Source of the DNA: Pelargonium nanum
Lineage: Eukaryota > Streptophyta > Magnoliopsida > Geraniales > Geraniaceae
Direction of reading: 5' to 3'
Length of the DNA: 48,893 bases
Assembly (NCBI GenBank): GCA_036897485.1
Contig: JAYMTF010000155.1
Coordinates: 1 to 48,893 of the forward strand
Positions 10,458-22,013 of the stretch are shown here, one piece after another; positions within the stretch are counted from its first letter, which is position 1, and every line of letters starts with the position of its first letter. The position numbers and the translations under genes are program-made. The notes beneath the pieces were generated by a model. The model saw only the letters and a program-made list of their open reading frames with translations. It was not told the DNA's origin and did not search any database.

Positions 10458-11400
10458 CTCCACTTGTTCCAAAATGAGTATCTTACATTTTTGTCTCTGA
10501 AATGAGTGTCTTCTTTCGTTGAAAATTACAATATATCACTCCTAGTAGCAAATCATAGTTTGTGACGACTGTGCCGCTTAACATCAAACATAGTGTGTTC
10601 ACTCAATCGTTCATCATTTTCGTTTTCGAGGATGAAACTCTCATCATCAAGTTTTATTAGTTCTTCAACAATCGTCTTCTTCTTCTTCTTCAACGATTTC
10701 AGTTAGCAAGTTTATAAGTACATCAGCCCATCAACAAACGTAAGTTTATGCACTGCTCCTCTCTTGTTGCTCACCCGTCTCCATCGGACCTTCCCTGGTT
10801 GCCCTTGATGTTCATCATCATCTCCAATCTTTGAAATAACTTTGGTTGTTTTATGTTACAACTCGGCGTTTGTTATCGTCGACTATCAAGTTTGCGCTCA
10901 TGGCATGGCATCATCAACACCGGTGGTCTCTCTATCAAGTTGTCTTCATCAAGGATCAAGTCATGCCATCTTCCAGGCATCTCCACTAAAGCTCCGACCA
11001 ACTTTTTCCGGCATCCCGTCCGTTGACTTTTGGGTTGCTATTCAAATTCTCATGCAGCTAACTCACATTTATGATTTGGTTTTGGGAATCTCACTTTTTT
11101 CTCCCATATCATTTATAATCATCAACTATGAGTATCTTTCCAAGACACTTATGGTGGTTTCAATTTGGACATGTTTTCAAGATTGCATTCTCTCTCATTC
11201 TTATTGGAGTTATTTATTGTTCATTTACTTGTACTTTGTTCCTTCTTTTGGATTAATGAATAAAGTAGATGACATTCTTATAATGAGCTAGTTAGAACAA
11301 ATGTTCATAGGGATTCAAAAGTAATCATACAACCTTAACTAACTTTTCCTTAATTGTTCCTAAAACAAAAACAAAAACACTCATTATAGAACAAATAGAG
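10458..11400. mobile_element. Long Stowaway-like element (0.94 kb) with unrelated interior
   Basis: The left end ctccacttgttccaaaatga and the reversed right end ctctatttgttctataatga match as terminal inverted repeats of the same family as the short MITEs. The 0.85-kb interior is not shared with them. It includes a CTT-rich stretch near 10671-10690 and a 149-codon frame (10842-11291) with several hydrophobic stretches. That frame has no recognisable transposase (no mariner DDE pattern) or host domain. It could be captured sequence or two separate insertions with fortuitously paired ends. TA flanks are clear only on the right. Confidence 0.5.
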
Positions 11401-11569
11401 TATTTTTCAAAGTTTTTTGCTCTCTTGCGGGTGCCAGTTGCCCGATATACGGGTTCACCCGCCAGCCCCGATATAACACTCAGCCCGACCTAATATTGTC
11501 CCGGGGCTAAATTTATGCAACCCAAACTCGCGGGTTTGAACTCAAATTGCATGCTCCAATCACAAACTT

Positions 11570-11784
11570 GCCATTATAGAAAGTAAGCACTCATCTTATT
11601 ACAATTTGTATTTGCCATTATAGAAAGTAAGCACTCATCTTAAAACAATTTGTATTGCCATTATAGAAAATAAGCACTCTTCTTAAAATAATTTGTGTTG
11701 CCATTATAGAAAATAAGCACTCTTCTTAAAATAATTTGTGTTGCCATCATAGAAAGTAAGCACTCATCTTAAAATAATTTGTAG
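11570..11784. repeat. Tandem array, about five copies of a 43-bp unit
   Basis: The unit begins gccattatagaaagtaagca and continues ctcatcttaaaacaatttgt. Copies begin at 11570, 11614, 11657, 11700 and 11743; the first spacing is 44 bp and the rest 43 bp. Copies differ by few bases (for example aaagtaagcactcat against aaaataagcactctt in copies 3-4), so the array grew recently. It ends just upstream of the left edge of the duplicated block. It is preceded by a GC-rich 'gggttcacccgcc' transposon-like stretch at 11425-11530. Confidence 0.9.
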
Positions 11785-12047
11785 AGATTATGGATACTCA
11801 CTTTTGAGATAATAATGAAGAACCACTAAAATTCACTTGAATATTTGAATATGATCAAACCATACAAAGCTGAATTTTCCAAAATAGCTCTTGATCTGTT
11901 GAAGTTGGAACTTCAACTAAATTAGATCATAGTAGTAGTTACTAAACTTTCTAATCACTTTCTTGGCAATGTTTTAGATCAAATCAAGCAACCACTCACA
12001 TCTTAAGCTTAATTAGCAGCTAATCAGAGCATTTATCAGCTCAGTTT

Positions 12048-13410
12048 TCAGGATGAAGAAGAAGAATGTTGATAGAGCTCAATTCTTCTGCCATTCAATG
12101 GCTGCACAGGCCTTGCATTTCTATAGTAATCTTTGTCCAAAGGAGCTTTTAGAAACTCTATTTGTTCCTTGGAGATCTCTTCCACCTATACATATCCAAA
12201 AAACTAATAAATTTCAACACAATTATGTGCATAATGTAAGAAAATGGATCAAGAAAATCGAAAATACCTTGTGGAGGACGAACCAGAGGACGTTCTCTGA
12301 GCATGGAGGAGTGGTAAATGAACCCATGTATTTATAAAATTTATCAGAAGGTTTAGTCAGTGCCTTTGTATCCACATCCCCAAGAGTGATTTCAGCTTGT
12401 TCGTTGCCTTTTCGCACTTCCTTAGCTAGCTTCCTTAACCCGTTCATGATCTGTAATTAGCTTTGATTACTTTCCCGAACGAGCAAATATACAAGAAGCA
12501 TATGATAAATTAGGGGATATGCAGATAACTACATGTAGTTAGTTGAAACCCGTTTTTTTCTTTTTGTTATCTGCATTTTCCCGATAAATTCATTTATTAC
12601 AAAGTTGAAATTTTTACCTTTTTAACGAATCTATTGTCGTTACCAATCTCGAAGAGCACTGAAACAACAGCAATGGTGCCATCAACATCATCCCGGTGCA
12701 CGAGATGGAGCTCTGCAGGGTGTCTGCGCTTTGCAAATGTAGTCAAGAAACGGAACAAGTAAATTATATGTCACGAATTAGCAGCGAATAGAATAAAGAA
12801 CATACCGGTATCCATCGATGAGGTGCTCAGCGGGAGTATGCCAGTGAAGTTGCTTCAACGTATACCTCTTGCCATCAAGCATCAGCGCACCAACTCTATT
12901 TTCCTCAAACCTAAGCTGCATAATATGTAAATTCAACGAAATGCTCGTCACATACACAAAATTGCAATTAAGAACTCAAATACGCAGTCTCGTAATGAGA
13001 AAAATTAAGCAAAATAAAGAACAACTTGTTAATTACCGCAATGTTGAAGCCAAAGTTAACAAGAGTGGCATTTGCAGACTTGTATTCTCTGTCCAAAGGC
13101 TTCAGTTTGTTGTTAACCATGAGAGTGTTCTTCGCGATGTCCACCGGAGACTGTTGCTTCCCATCGGAGCAAGCTTTCCAATCTTTTGACATGCTTCCCC
13201 ATTTATCGGGCCCTGTTGCGCCTGAATATCCAAACTCAAATAGACCTGTAAATACTCGTATTTCACAGAAATATTTGTTAGTGCATCTAATTTGGACCAA
13301 GAAGCATATAATATACTCATATCCATGTATGGACAGCTACCTGCAGAAGTGGCATCAAGAAGCAATGTAACGGCGAGTGTGAGGATGGAGAAGGAGATGC
13401 AAGAAGCCAT
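12048..13410 (-). CDS. Alpha-class carbonic anhydrase, complete, 6 exons
   Basis: Converts CO2 and water to bicarbonate and a proton, probably in the secretory pathway or apoplast. Exons (minus): 13410-13341, 13245-13037, 12915-12806, 12723-12618, 12450-12268, 12185-12048. All junctions are GT...AG and in phase; the product is 271 aa, the normal family length. Residues 1-23 form a signal peptide (MASCISFSILTLAVTLLLDA). The zinc ligands His117 and His119 (QLHWH) and His136 (ELHLVH) are present, as are Glu123 and the Thr pair of SFTTPP (211-212). Cys49 and Cys215 match the disulfide of secreted alpha enzymes. The C-terminal exon reads VEEISKEQIEFLKAPLDKDY and then RPVQPLNGRRIELY. It looks fully functional. 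A second, broken copy of its 3' end lies at 21630-22010. The exact subfamily (ACA1-8) is not assigned. Confidence 0.95.
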
Positions 13411-13596
13411 TAGAGTTCAAGCTATAGCCACTTCTGTTCTTGAAATGGCTCAAAACTTTTGGATGTGGTTACAATATGGGTCACCACTGCACACCCCTCT
13501 CCAGTGCTGTCACTGCTAACTTTAGAGAAGCTATGTGCCAAATTTTCTCTGCTTTGTATCTTTCATGGAGCAACTTGACTGTGTTATATCTCCATC

Positions 13597-13604
13597 TATT
13601 TATA
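13597..13604 (-). promoter_or_regulatory. TATA box of the carbonic anhydrase gene
   Basis: On the minus strand the sequence reads CTATAAATAGATGG about 190 bp upstream of the ATG at 13410, a canonical plant TATA box. It predicts a 5' leader of roughly 150 nt. Confidence 0.65.
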
Positions 13605-13689
13605 GGCAATGATTTCTTAAGAAATTGAGTCTTAAAGTCTTAATTAGATAGTTTAGTTTCTATATGTTACTCCAAGTTTTTTTTGGTAA

Positions 13690-13920
13690 AAGTCTCAATT
13701 TGGTCCCCGAACCCGAACTTTGGTGTTTTGGCCCAAATGTGATCCCCAAACTTTGTTTAACCAAAATTAGTCTTTGAACTTTCATGTCTTGCCCCAATTT
13801 GGTCCCTGAACTTTCACATATTGACTCAAAATGGTCTTTGCCCTTAAAGCTTATATCAAAAGTTCAGGAACCAAATTGGATCAATATTTGAAAGTTCAGG
13901 GACCAAACTTTCACCTTTTT
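13690..13920. repeat. Inverted-repeat-rich 'ttggtccctgaactttca' element fragment
   Basis: Copies of ttggtccctgaactttcac on the plus strand (13688-13820) face the reverse form gaaagttcagggaccaaa near 13890-13908, making a fold-back structure. This motif is widespread in plant genomes at ends of non-autonomous DNA elements. The family was not determined. Confidence 0.5.
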
Positions 13921-15080
13921 TTTTGTGCATACAAAGCAAAGCTTTCAGTAGTTGAAGCTCTTCTAATGCCCAATTAGAGGTGTAATATTTGGGTTTTGGG
14001 TCTGGTTTGTTCGTATTGATACGTCTAATCCGAAAGGGCTTTGACTTCATTTTGTGCATAAAATGTGCGGATCCAACCCAAAAGTTCTACTATATAAATA
14101 TGACCAGACTCGAAAGTTGGTCAAATCGGATCGGATTTTGGGTGCTTACTGGTTCGAGTTCAAATTGCCTGACTCTACTATGGAAATGTATTGTAATAAG
14201 CTCCAAAGATACTAACTTATTATAAAAATATTACTGATAATTCATTAACTAACTTTTTAGAAAAGAAACAAAACATTCATTTTGAGATAAAAATACAAGA
14301 GATAAATTTATCCAAATGCGAAAGCCTCGTTATAACTCCTAAAAAGCACTCTCATATCTGTCCAATCCCATTTTATGGCTTTGCAATGTCCTTAAAGTGA
14401 TAAATCCTATAAAGCACTCTCATCTCTCTCCAATCCCATCTTATAATTTGCAATGTCCTAAAAGTTAAACATTCAACTACATGTTTGATCTTGAGGTCAC
14501 GAGTTTGAGTAAAATAAATCACCTCCCATCCAAACACGATGTAAGATTTACGTGCATAAATTATCCAACTAAGACCATGCGAGTTTTGTGCGATGGACCG
14601 ACCACCATTTATCTAAAAATCAAAATGTATGGTTAGAAGACTTAGCATCATTATAAGGAGACTATGATGAAAGATCATTCTAGCACCCAAAATTATAATG
14701 GCTATCCAAATAAAGTATTTGAATAGTCAATCAACTATTTTCTTCATAGACAAATATGCAAATACTACCTCCCCCTGTTGCTACCCTATAGTTTTCACTA
14801 AATAGTGGATGGATGGAAATGGAACCCACACCTCTCATCAACTACTCATTAGTTCCATCACTTGTGGCTAGCTCTTAACAAGCAATATAAAATTGCTAGC
14901 ACAAGCAAAATCAAGTGCCTATATGCAGTGTCCAAACAGGGAATAACAGAACCTATTATGGCAGGAGCTAAACCTTAAAGAAATCAAGAACTCAGATGAA
15001 ATGCATAATAAAAATACTTGACAGAGGTCTTATACCAGAAAAGGTTTCAGCCTTAGAAACTCGTCCCGAGGGTTAACATG
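13921..15080. other. Intergenic DNA between carbonic anhydrase and thioredoxin-fold gene A
   Basis: No gene. At 13980-14165 there is a 'gggttttgggtctggtt...ggttcgagttcaaa' transposon-like stretch. A B-box-like site (ggtcacgagtttgagt) near 14495-14510 could be an eroded SINE, but no A box was found. Confidence 0.45.
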
Positions 15081-15081
15081 T

Positions 15082-15567
15082 AAGCGCGTAGAATTGACAG
15101 AGTAACTCGGACCAGTTTTGATAACCGCGTAGCTGTAACAAACAGAAAAATTAAAGTCAAGAAATATAATACGGATACTTACAAGAGTTTTAGCTAACTA
15201 ATTAACACGCATATGTAACTGTTTAACTGCATAACTAAATAGTAAAAGAAAGGAAAGGGACATGAAATGATATGCATATGAAGGTAGGTTTAGTTGAGGA
15301 AGCATCTAGAGCATGAGCATGGGAATCAAATTCCTTATCACACCATCACAATGCACCAAAAGGAGCTCCTTTATGAAAGTTGAGAATTTGGTAAACATCC
15401 CATATGATTTACCAGCAAAACTACAACTGCCACAAAAAGTGGCCACATTGAAACCTACCTAATGACAACTCTTTTCTTCAGAGCTTCAAGAATAGAGGGA
15501 TATTCTGCATTAGAGATAAACTAGTCAACTGGAATATCTTCTTCGGTCCCCATATATGCGTGGACCA
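15082..15567 (-). pseudogene. Exon-like remnant of an unrecognised gene (two blocks)
   Basis: On the minus strand a block near 15461-15560 reads GTEEDIPVD, an in-frame stop (TAG), then FISNAEYPSILEALKKRVVI. It ends at a GT donor. After an intron-sized gap, an AG acceptor near 15134 opens a block SYAVIKTGPSYSVNSTR, continuing LHVNPRDEFLRLKPFLV and a stop. The two join in frame across the putative intron. The composition and splice borders look like old coding sequence, and the internal stop and missing 5' part suggest decay. I do not recognise the parent protein. It is absent from the corresponding position in the second duplicated unit, where this region has been deleted. Confidence 0.4.
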
Positions 15568-15773
15568 TCTGAAAAAATATTCTTCTGCAGATTGAACCAA
15601 ACCAGATAAACTTCACTATTAGGCAATGATATTGAAAGATAAGAGAAGGGAGGTCAGAAAAGCACAGGAAAAGCTGGGAATTGATTATAGCTTGAAAAGG
15701 CGTTTCATTCTAGCCACTTGTGCTCATCTCACTAAAGATAATACTGGACCCTTCAACTAATGAGCAAGAGATC

Positions 15774-15895
15774 GATCTCTGATACCCTGTTAAATTTGGC
15801 TCCAACATAAAAGTTTAACCTACTAGGTAGAGGACCCAGCTAGTATATCAAGTGGGAAAGGACTTCACCTTCTTCCCATGGGGGATACATTAACA
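15774..15895 (-). mobile_element. Small LTR relic (TRIM/Copia-like) with primer-binding site
   Basis: Read on the minus strand, a 108-bp LTR (15895-15788) begins TGTTAATGTATCC and ends TTTAACA. It is followed directly by a sequence close to the initiator-Met tRNA binding site (GGTATCAGAG). Such a short LTR fits TRIM elements. No internal coding region or second LTR was found, so it is a broken fossil of moderate age. Its body resembles the LTR piece just upstream of the CCR4-like gene (37873-37958). Confidence 0.55.
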
Positions 15896-16312
15896 TGATG
15901 CATTATTTTCAATAATATACCATCATATCTAAATTGTTCCAGGCATTACATAGATTTGAAATGCCAAAATCATCTTTCCCAAACAATTGTCTTCAGAAAG
16001 GAATACATGGCCAGCAAAAACTGAAGTATCTCAAAGCACAAATAGTAATATCTGCACACATAAAGGAACTGAATACAACATTTCTGCACTATGCTATGCA
16101 ACCAATTTGTCAAGTTTATCCAACATATTAGCTTACTTTATCTGATTATAAATAAAATATTACATAAGTTATGTACACCTCTCGTACTAGTTTCGGAAAA
16201 GAAAAATAATTATGGAGTAACCGTGCAAGTACATTTACAAGGAAATAGAGGCAGACAAGTATACTTGAGAAGAAAAGAGAAAACCGCTAAAGCCTCTTGA
16301 AAGATGCACTCA

Positions 16313-19300
16313 TTATAGAGCATAAGTTGCTCTTAAATATTCCACAATTTCTGCACTCTCAAACATTTGCACCCCAGTGTTCGGATCTTCTAAATACGGC
16401 ACCTGTCAACCATTAATAAAAGTCATTCACCGTCCCCTAGGGCCCTAGCTATTTTCAGTCATATATGTCATAAAGCACATAAATTTTATTTGAAATGGAA
16501 GCTGTGGCACAATGAAACTCAATTCTGAAGAAAAAAATTTACCTGGAAGTGTCCAGCTTTCTCATACAGTATTTGTCGTTTTGGGCTGCCACGTGCACAA
16601 CTAAAAGAAACGAGATATTAAAAATGTTTCAGTATTGAATGGAAGTACCACATCAGATTGTATTCACAGAAACTGATGGAGCTACTGATACATCAACTAA
16701 TGATTTGTGAAACAACATTTAATGACATGCAGAAAATCAAGAATCTAATTAACATGCATGAACATAAGATAAAGGGTCGTTGCTGATAATTTAGTTGTTC
16801 ATGACAAAGCTAAAAATATACGATTGTGATGTCAAGGCTAAAATATGAATCTCATTTAGGTGAATATAATAACCTTTTTAGAATTTGTTAAGCGCAAAAT
16901 CAAGCAGTGGAAAATTTATCTACATACACACCATAACTATAAAGTAAAAAACTTGACTAACATCATTGTTTATGGGTCTTTACCTGCGAAGTATGTGTGG
17001 CAACTCTAACTCCACAAGCACTTCACGTACAACTTTGCAGAATGGTGAAGGCTGAATGGGAAGAACATGGAACCTAAACTTAGGAAAATTCCAAACTAGG
17101 CCCTTGAAGAATTGATCATGTATTGAATTTCAAGCAACAGAGATCATATGATACTCAACTAACCTCATATGCCCAAATTTCAAGTGGTTTAGGTGGTAAC
17201 TTTGCTGGAGTATAAATGCTCCCCTATATAACACATGAGAGATTGTTAATGACAAGTCAGTACTCTAACCTTAGTTGCTTACATAATAGCAGAGTCATGG
17301 TGTTCTTGAACAGATTATGATGCAAGAATGGACAAGAACAAATATGCACAGAGACAGAGACATCCCATATAATATACACGTAAATATACCAATCTGCTAT
17401 ACATGTACTATGCATATTTAAAGACCTGGGTACATCATTGAGGAGAAAATACATAGTAAAATATATAAGATTAGTTGAACTACCTTTCCTACCCGACCAA
17501 TCATAGCAAAGCCTGCAGACAGTGTCTGCAATGAAAGAATTAAATGAGCAAAAAGCACCACAATTTTATAGTGAACCTTCAATAGATTTGACAATAATTA
17601 GAAAGAGGAGAGCACTGACCGTTAGTAGACCAAGTGACAATGATATAGGAACGCTTCCGTCGCCTACATGAATGAAATGAAGCATAATACTAAAGTTATA
17701 TTACATTCACTACGTTCTATAATTTAAGAATAATAGCCATCAGCACAACTGAGAGAGAAATAAGAAGTCGTGATAGGAAAACAACTTGAAAAATACAAAA
17801 GCACAATGTGAAGGAATTCTTGATCTCTAGCTTCTGAAAATTTTCTATATCCAGTGAAAATGAATAAATGATATCTAATTTATTATAGACAACAGCATTC
17901 TCTAAATGTCATGAGTCATGAACGTACTTAATGAAAACTGTTTCATGAATACATGATTTATCTCAATCCAAGTGAGGCTAAAAACAACTGATGGAAAATG
18001 GGTTTATGCAATCATACATACCATATTTTCCAGCTAAGTACTTGATTATATCATCTGATTCATACATAGCAACTCCTGTGTTTGGATCAACCTGCATATA
18101 AATTAAAAATTCAGTTGTTACTTTGTAATCGTTTCCTTTATATAACATTGAACCAGGAACATGCTGTTAACGAAGATGTAAATGCAAATTCCAAGAACAA
18201 TTCTGAAATCTATGGCTCTAGTTTTCATCAACATAGGGAATCTAATTCCAGAGAGTATATAAGTTGACCAGAAGACTGGACTGTCTTCCCCAAATCCTCT
18301 CAATTGATTCATTAGAGATTTTACATCCTCCTACTAGAGATTTCACTTCCCTTTATATATGGCTTATATTTTTTTATTTATTGAGTGGGATAAAAGAAAA
18401 GAAATTGTATCTAACCATGTATGGGAACTGCCTTTTTCCTCCCATCTCTATAGCCTTGGGGCGGAAATTTGGACCATTTTGTGGACAAGGATAATACAGA
18501 ACATCAAGATCCAACACTGCAACAATTTCCCTGACCTGTTGCATATTTTACAATGTTAGTTCACATTATAACGATGTAACACAAATAATAGGACTAAAAT
18601 TTCACCTGAAGTGAAATAGATTGGGAAATGCATAAAACTGATCAAGGTCAGCAAAAGGACCTTATACAGTTAGGCACCATACAGATGTCACATCTAAAAG
18701 AACACTACAAAGAAGGGCTGAACAATATTTCTCTAGCATATGATGTTTACAATTACCAAATTGATCCCATTAGAGCTATAAGTTCAGTATCAAACTATAT
18801 ATGAATGCTTAAATGCATTCTAGCATTTGGAATATGTACATTTAATTTCATATGATTACCGCGCTCCACCCCTAGGCAATGTTACCAAGTATACGGTAAG
18901 TATCTGCTGGGAAATTTACGCCATATATGACTTCAGAATATTGTTTGATACTAGCGTAAAGAAATTTCTTGGCTTTAAACATCATTCTCATAAAATGACC
19001 AAAAAAACATCACAATACCTTCCGGCAAAAGGGACAGCTGAAGTTTCCAGAGACCAGAAGATGCATGACAAACCATGTTGGACAAGATCAAACTTGTATT
19101 AGTACTCACATGTCATACCACCATGCATGGGAAAAGGAAAAACAAAACAACAGCACTTAGATAAAAGAAGTCAGCATCCAGAGTTGTTTGTCTACTCATT
19201 TATCCAACAGAGAAGAAAATGATTATAGAACAAATACCCTTCAAACTCATAAATCTCAATTGGTTTCTCAGGGCGAGGACCCAATTTAGAGGTTTCTTTC

Positions 19301-20549
19301 ACTGTCAGACCTGTTAAATATGAATATTGAATTCCCACCAACCACGTAAGCAAAAAGTAATCAGTAATAATCTGGTATAAGATGACAATTCAACTACAGT
19401 AAAGAATTTTAATTCTTGCCAGCAAATTCCAGAGCATACTGGCCAGGTGGAATGTCATCCTTGGAAACAAAAGAAGCAGAATACCTGCCAAAGAACAAAA
19501 CGAGTATGGAAAACTTTAGAAACTCTGTAAATCGCTACATTTAATAAACACGGCACCCGTATATTACACACTACTTTAAGATATGAAAATCAATCACCAG
19601 TTCTCAAATTACTTGTAATTGGGACTAGATTCCAAACTTTTGTAATTCACCTATCTAGTAGAGCTTTGGGCTTCAATGAAAGGTCCATACAAACCCTTGC
19701 CCACACCAACAGTTACTATAATCTCCATTCTCAATACCTACCAATCATGTTCGATTCCCAGGTTCACCTTGATCCTTTTCCTAGCCGCTTCATTTTGCTC
19801 AAAAGTCAACAGTACCATCAAATGTTGTTCTCAACCCTCAATCACGAGTTCATTTCTGTTAACTATTGAACTAATTATCTATAAGGGGGTGTGATAAAAG
19901 CATTCGTATACACGACCTTGCACGTAGCTTAAATCTTCCAGTTGAGCTATTCCACCCAACAAGACAATGATTCAACCTTCTCTTTAACAATAACAATACC
20001 AAATGTAGCTGAGGCAAGTAAATTAATGTGTATGAACTTATTAATTTCATTGTTTCACGTGCATGAAAATAAAAACCCTGACCAAGCAACCAAAAGGTAA
20101 AATTTAATTTCCAGTTCCACTGCCAAGGAAATGGTAGCTGCCCAAGACATAAAAATCAAAACTTTACAAATTAGGGTTCTAGAAAAAGCAAATCATTTCT
20201 TTCTCTGTCATTTTCCCAGCAACCAAACAAGTAATTTTAATCAAGAAGCGGAATATAAACCTTACCCAGAAACAAAAACCCCAGTTCCCAATCGAAAAAG
20301 CAGAGCAAGTGAAGCCCCCAAAACGTCGAAAATCTTGTCGGGTCTGACGGCGAAGCGCTTGGGCTGCGGCGGCTTGAAATTGGGGGGGGCAGAAAAAGTC
20401 GGTGGCTTTTGGTCTTCTTTGGTGGTGACGGAGGATTCCGATGAAGCTCTGACGGAAATTAAGCAACTTCTGGGTCTAGCTGCTGTTAGCGTTTTCCGGC
20501 ACGGAACAATTGAGGGTTGTGGGAAGTTTACAACTCCGGACAAAGCCAT
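16313..20549 (-). CDS. Tandem thioredoxin-fold (GST_N-like) chloroplast protein, copy A, 12 exons
   Basis: Exons (minus): 20549-20266, 19484-19420, 19310-19238, 19037-19019, 18535-18416, 18091-18022, 17663-17620, 17525-17484, 17223-17164, 17051-16984, 16600-16543, 16402-16313. All join in frame to 330 aa. The N-terminus (to about residue 40) is a Ser/Arg-rich, acid-poor plastid transit peptide, followed by a Pro-rich linker. Two GST_N/glutaredoxin-like folds follow. Domain 1 (about 133-208) has CPFC at 142-145 and cis-Pro in FPYM (P185). Domain 2 (about 253-330) has SPFC at 261-264 and VPYL (P303). Each ends with the DPNTGV-M-ES-EI/DI-YL helix typical of GSH-binding folds. It closely matches the At5g03880 'thioredoxin family' protein as I recall it. 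Substrate unknown. Intron 2 uses a GC donor. Exon 4 is only 19 nt. Confidence 0.93.
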
Positions 20550-20715
20550 GATTTTTCAGAAACTTTTTTTATTTTTTATTTCTGGGGATTTGTTGTCCGG
20601 AGTTGAAATGATGGTGGCGACTATCGATTTGAGTGGACTTGGTAGTGTTGTATTGGCCGTACAGTGTTCCTATATTTTTGGGTGGCCAAGCATGAGACAG
20701 GTAATACAGTTAGTA

Positions 20716-21629
20716 CCAACTCTTTTATTTAAAGAAATAATAATATCTCATTGATTCAATTCATGGAATAACAACTGGACACTTTGTAGGACAAATATGA
20801 TGATTTCAAGAGTTACAAACAAACACTAATTTTGAGGCTCTTGCAATTGATTGAGCCATGAAGTGTCTAACTTCTTAATACATGAGAAAGACATGATCTT
20901 AAATTGATTAGCTGATTGAACACAATCACTAATGATATAAGATCATGTCATCAAAAATTTCGGACTATGATTTTAGATATGATAACATGCTTAGCATCAC
21001 TTTGTACAATAATCTTTCTTTTTTCCAAATTCTTCATTAATGGGATAAAACACGCTTCTTTTTCATTAATTGATTTGAGTTTAAATTTAATGTATCATTA
21101 ATGTGAAATACGATGGTAGCCATGAGGAGTTCACGCGAGTGTAAAGCGATGTCAAATTTTCTTATCTCCTCAAACTGCTTAAGTTTCGAACATGTGATCT
21201 ATATTTGACCTTAAGTGTCGATGTAGAACTCAAGGCCACATGTCACTCTCATTGGTCGATTTAGTTATGAATTTTTAGATACTATTCGAATAGTAATTAT
21301 CATATTTATGGTTAAACATGAGAAAGTTGAAGATCAATTGTGGCAATAAGTAGGCTTTCTTAGCCATCAAATTCTCCAAATTTCCACCTTAGCAAATACT
21401 ACAACACAAATTGTCAACTTGGATCATCATATCACATCAAGTGTCTGAATTCCTCGTACAAAACTATAGAATAATTACCAAACGCTCCAAAATCTTCTAA
21501 AACAATAGATTACCATCTCAAAATAATTGTTCAAGTGACAATTCTTTTCGTACGAGTACACATAAAGATTTGGAGAAGGAACCCAAAAAAAAAAAACATT
21601 GAATTTTCTTTTTAATATTTTAAGATGAT
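20716..21629. other. Spacer between the two duplicated units
   Basis: No gene was recognised. Sequence similarity to the second unit's upstream side stops after ggtaatacagttag near 20715, and similarity to the carbonic anhydrase 3' flank starts near 21630. About 0.9 kb of unrelated AT-rich DNA lies between. Confidence 0.6.
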
Positions 21630-22013
21630 CAATACATACAAAGCTGAAAATGTTTGAAATAGTACTTGCTCTTCTAAAGAGCAACTAAACTAGACAATGG
21701 TAGTTACTATACTTTTCTGATTAATTTCTTCATTACGTCGGAGATAAAATCTAGCGACCACTAACAGCTAAGCTTAGCAGCTAATCCAGACATTTAACAG
21801 TTCAGTTTCAAGGATGATGAAGAAGAAGAAGGTTTGTAGAGCTCAATTCCTCACGTTTTTTATAGCTATCGTAGAGCTCAATTTCTTCCACCTATACATA
21901 TCCAAAAACTAATAAATTCCAACACAATTATGTGCATAATGTAAAAAATCGATTAACAAAAAATAAAATACCTTGTCGAGGACGAACTATAACGTTCTCT
22001 CCAGCCATTTCAA
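21630..22013 (-). pseudogene. Truncated alpha-carbonic anhydrase copy (3' end only)
   Basis: Matches the 3' flank, last exon, last intron and a short part of exon 5 of the complete gene at 12048-13410. Shared landmarks are acatacaaagctgaa, the agcttagcagctaat flank, the intron end tttttggatatgtatag, then GTGGAAGA of the last exon, and gtcctcgacaag at the end of exon 5. Most of the last exon is missing and replaced by a short repeat of gaattgagctctac. Homology stops inside exon 5 at about 22005 and changes directly into DNA that matches the region downstream of thioredoxin-fold copy A (about 15945 onward). It is a non-functional leftover of a block duplication. Confidence 0.85.

Noticed and set aside
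11570-11784. CRISPR-like array
   Set aside because: The repeats are directly adjacent without variable spacers and the context is plant nuclear DNA. It is a plain tandem repeat.
15774-15895. A complete LTR retrotransposon
   Set aside because: Only one short LTR and a binding-site-like stretch are present, with no second LTR or coding region nearby.
20131-20754. 207-codon plus-strand frame over exon 1 of thioredoxin-fold copy A
   Set aside because: It is antisense to a transit-peptide exon that splices cleanly into a full family protein.
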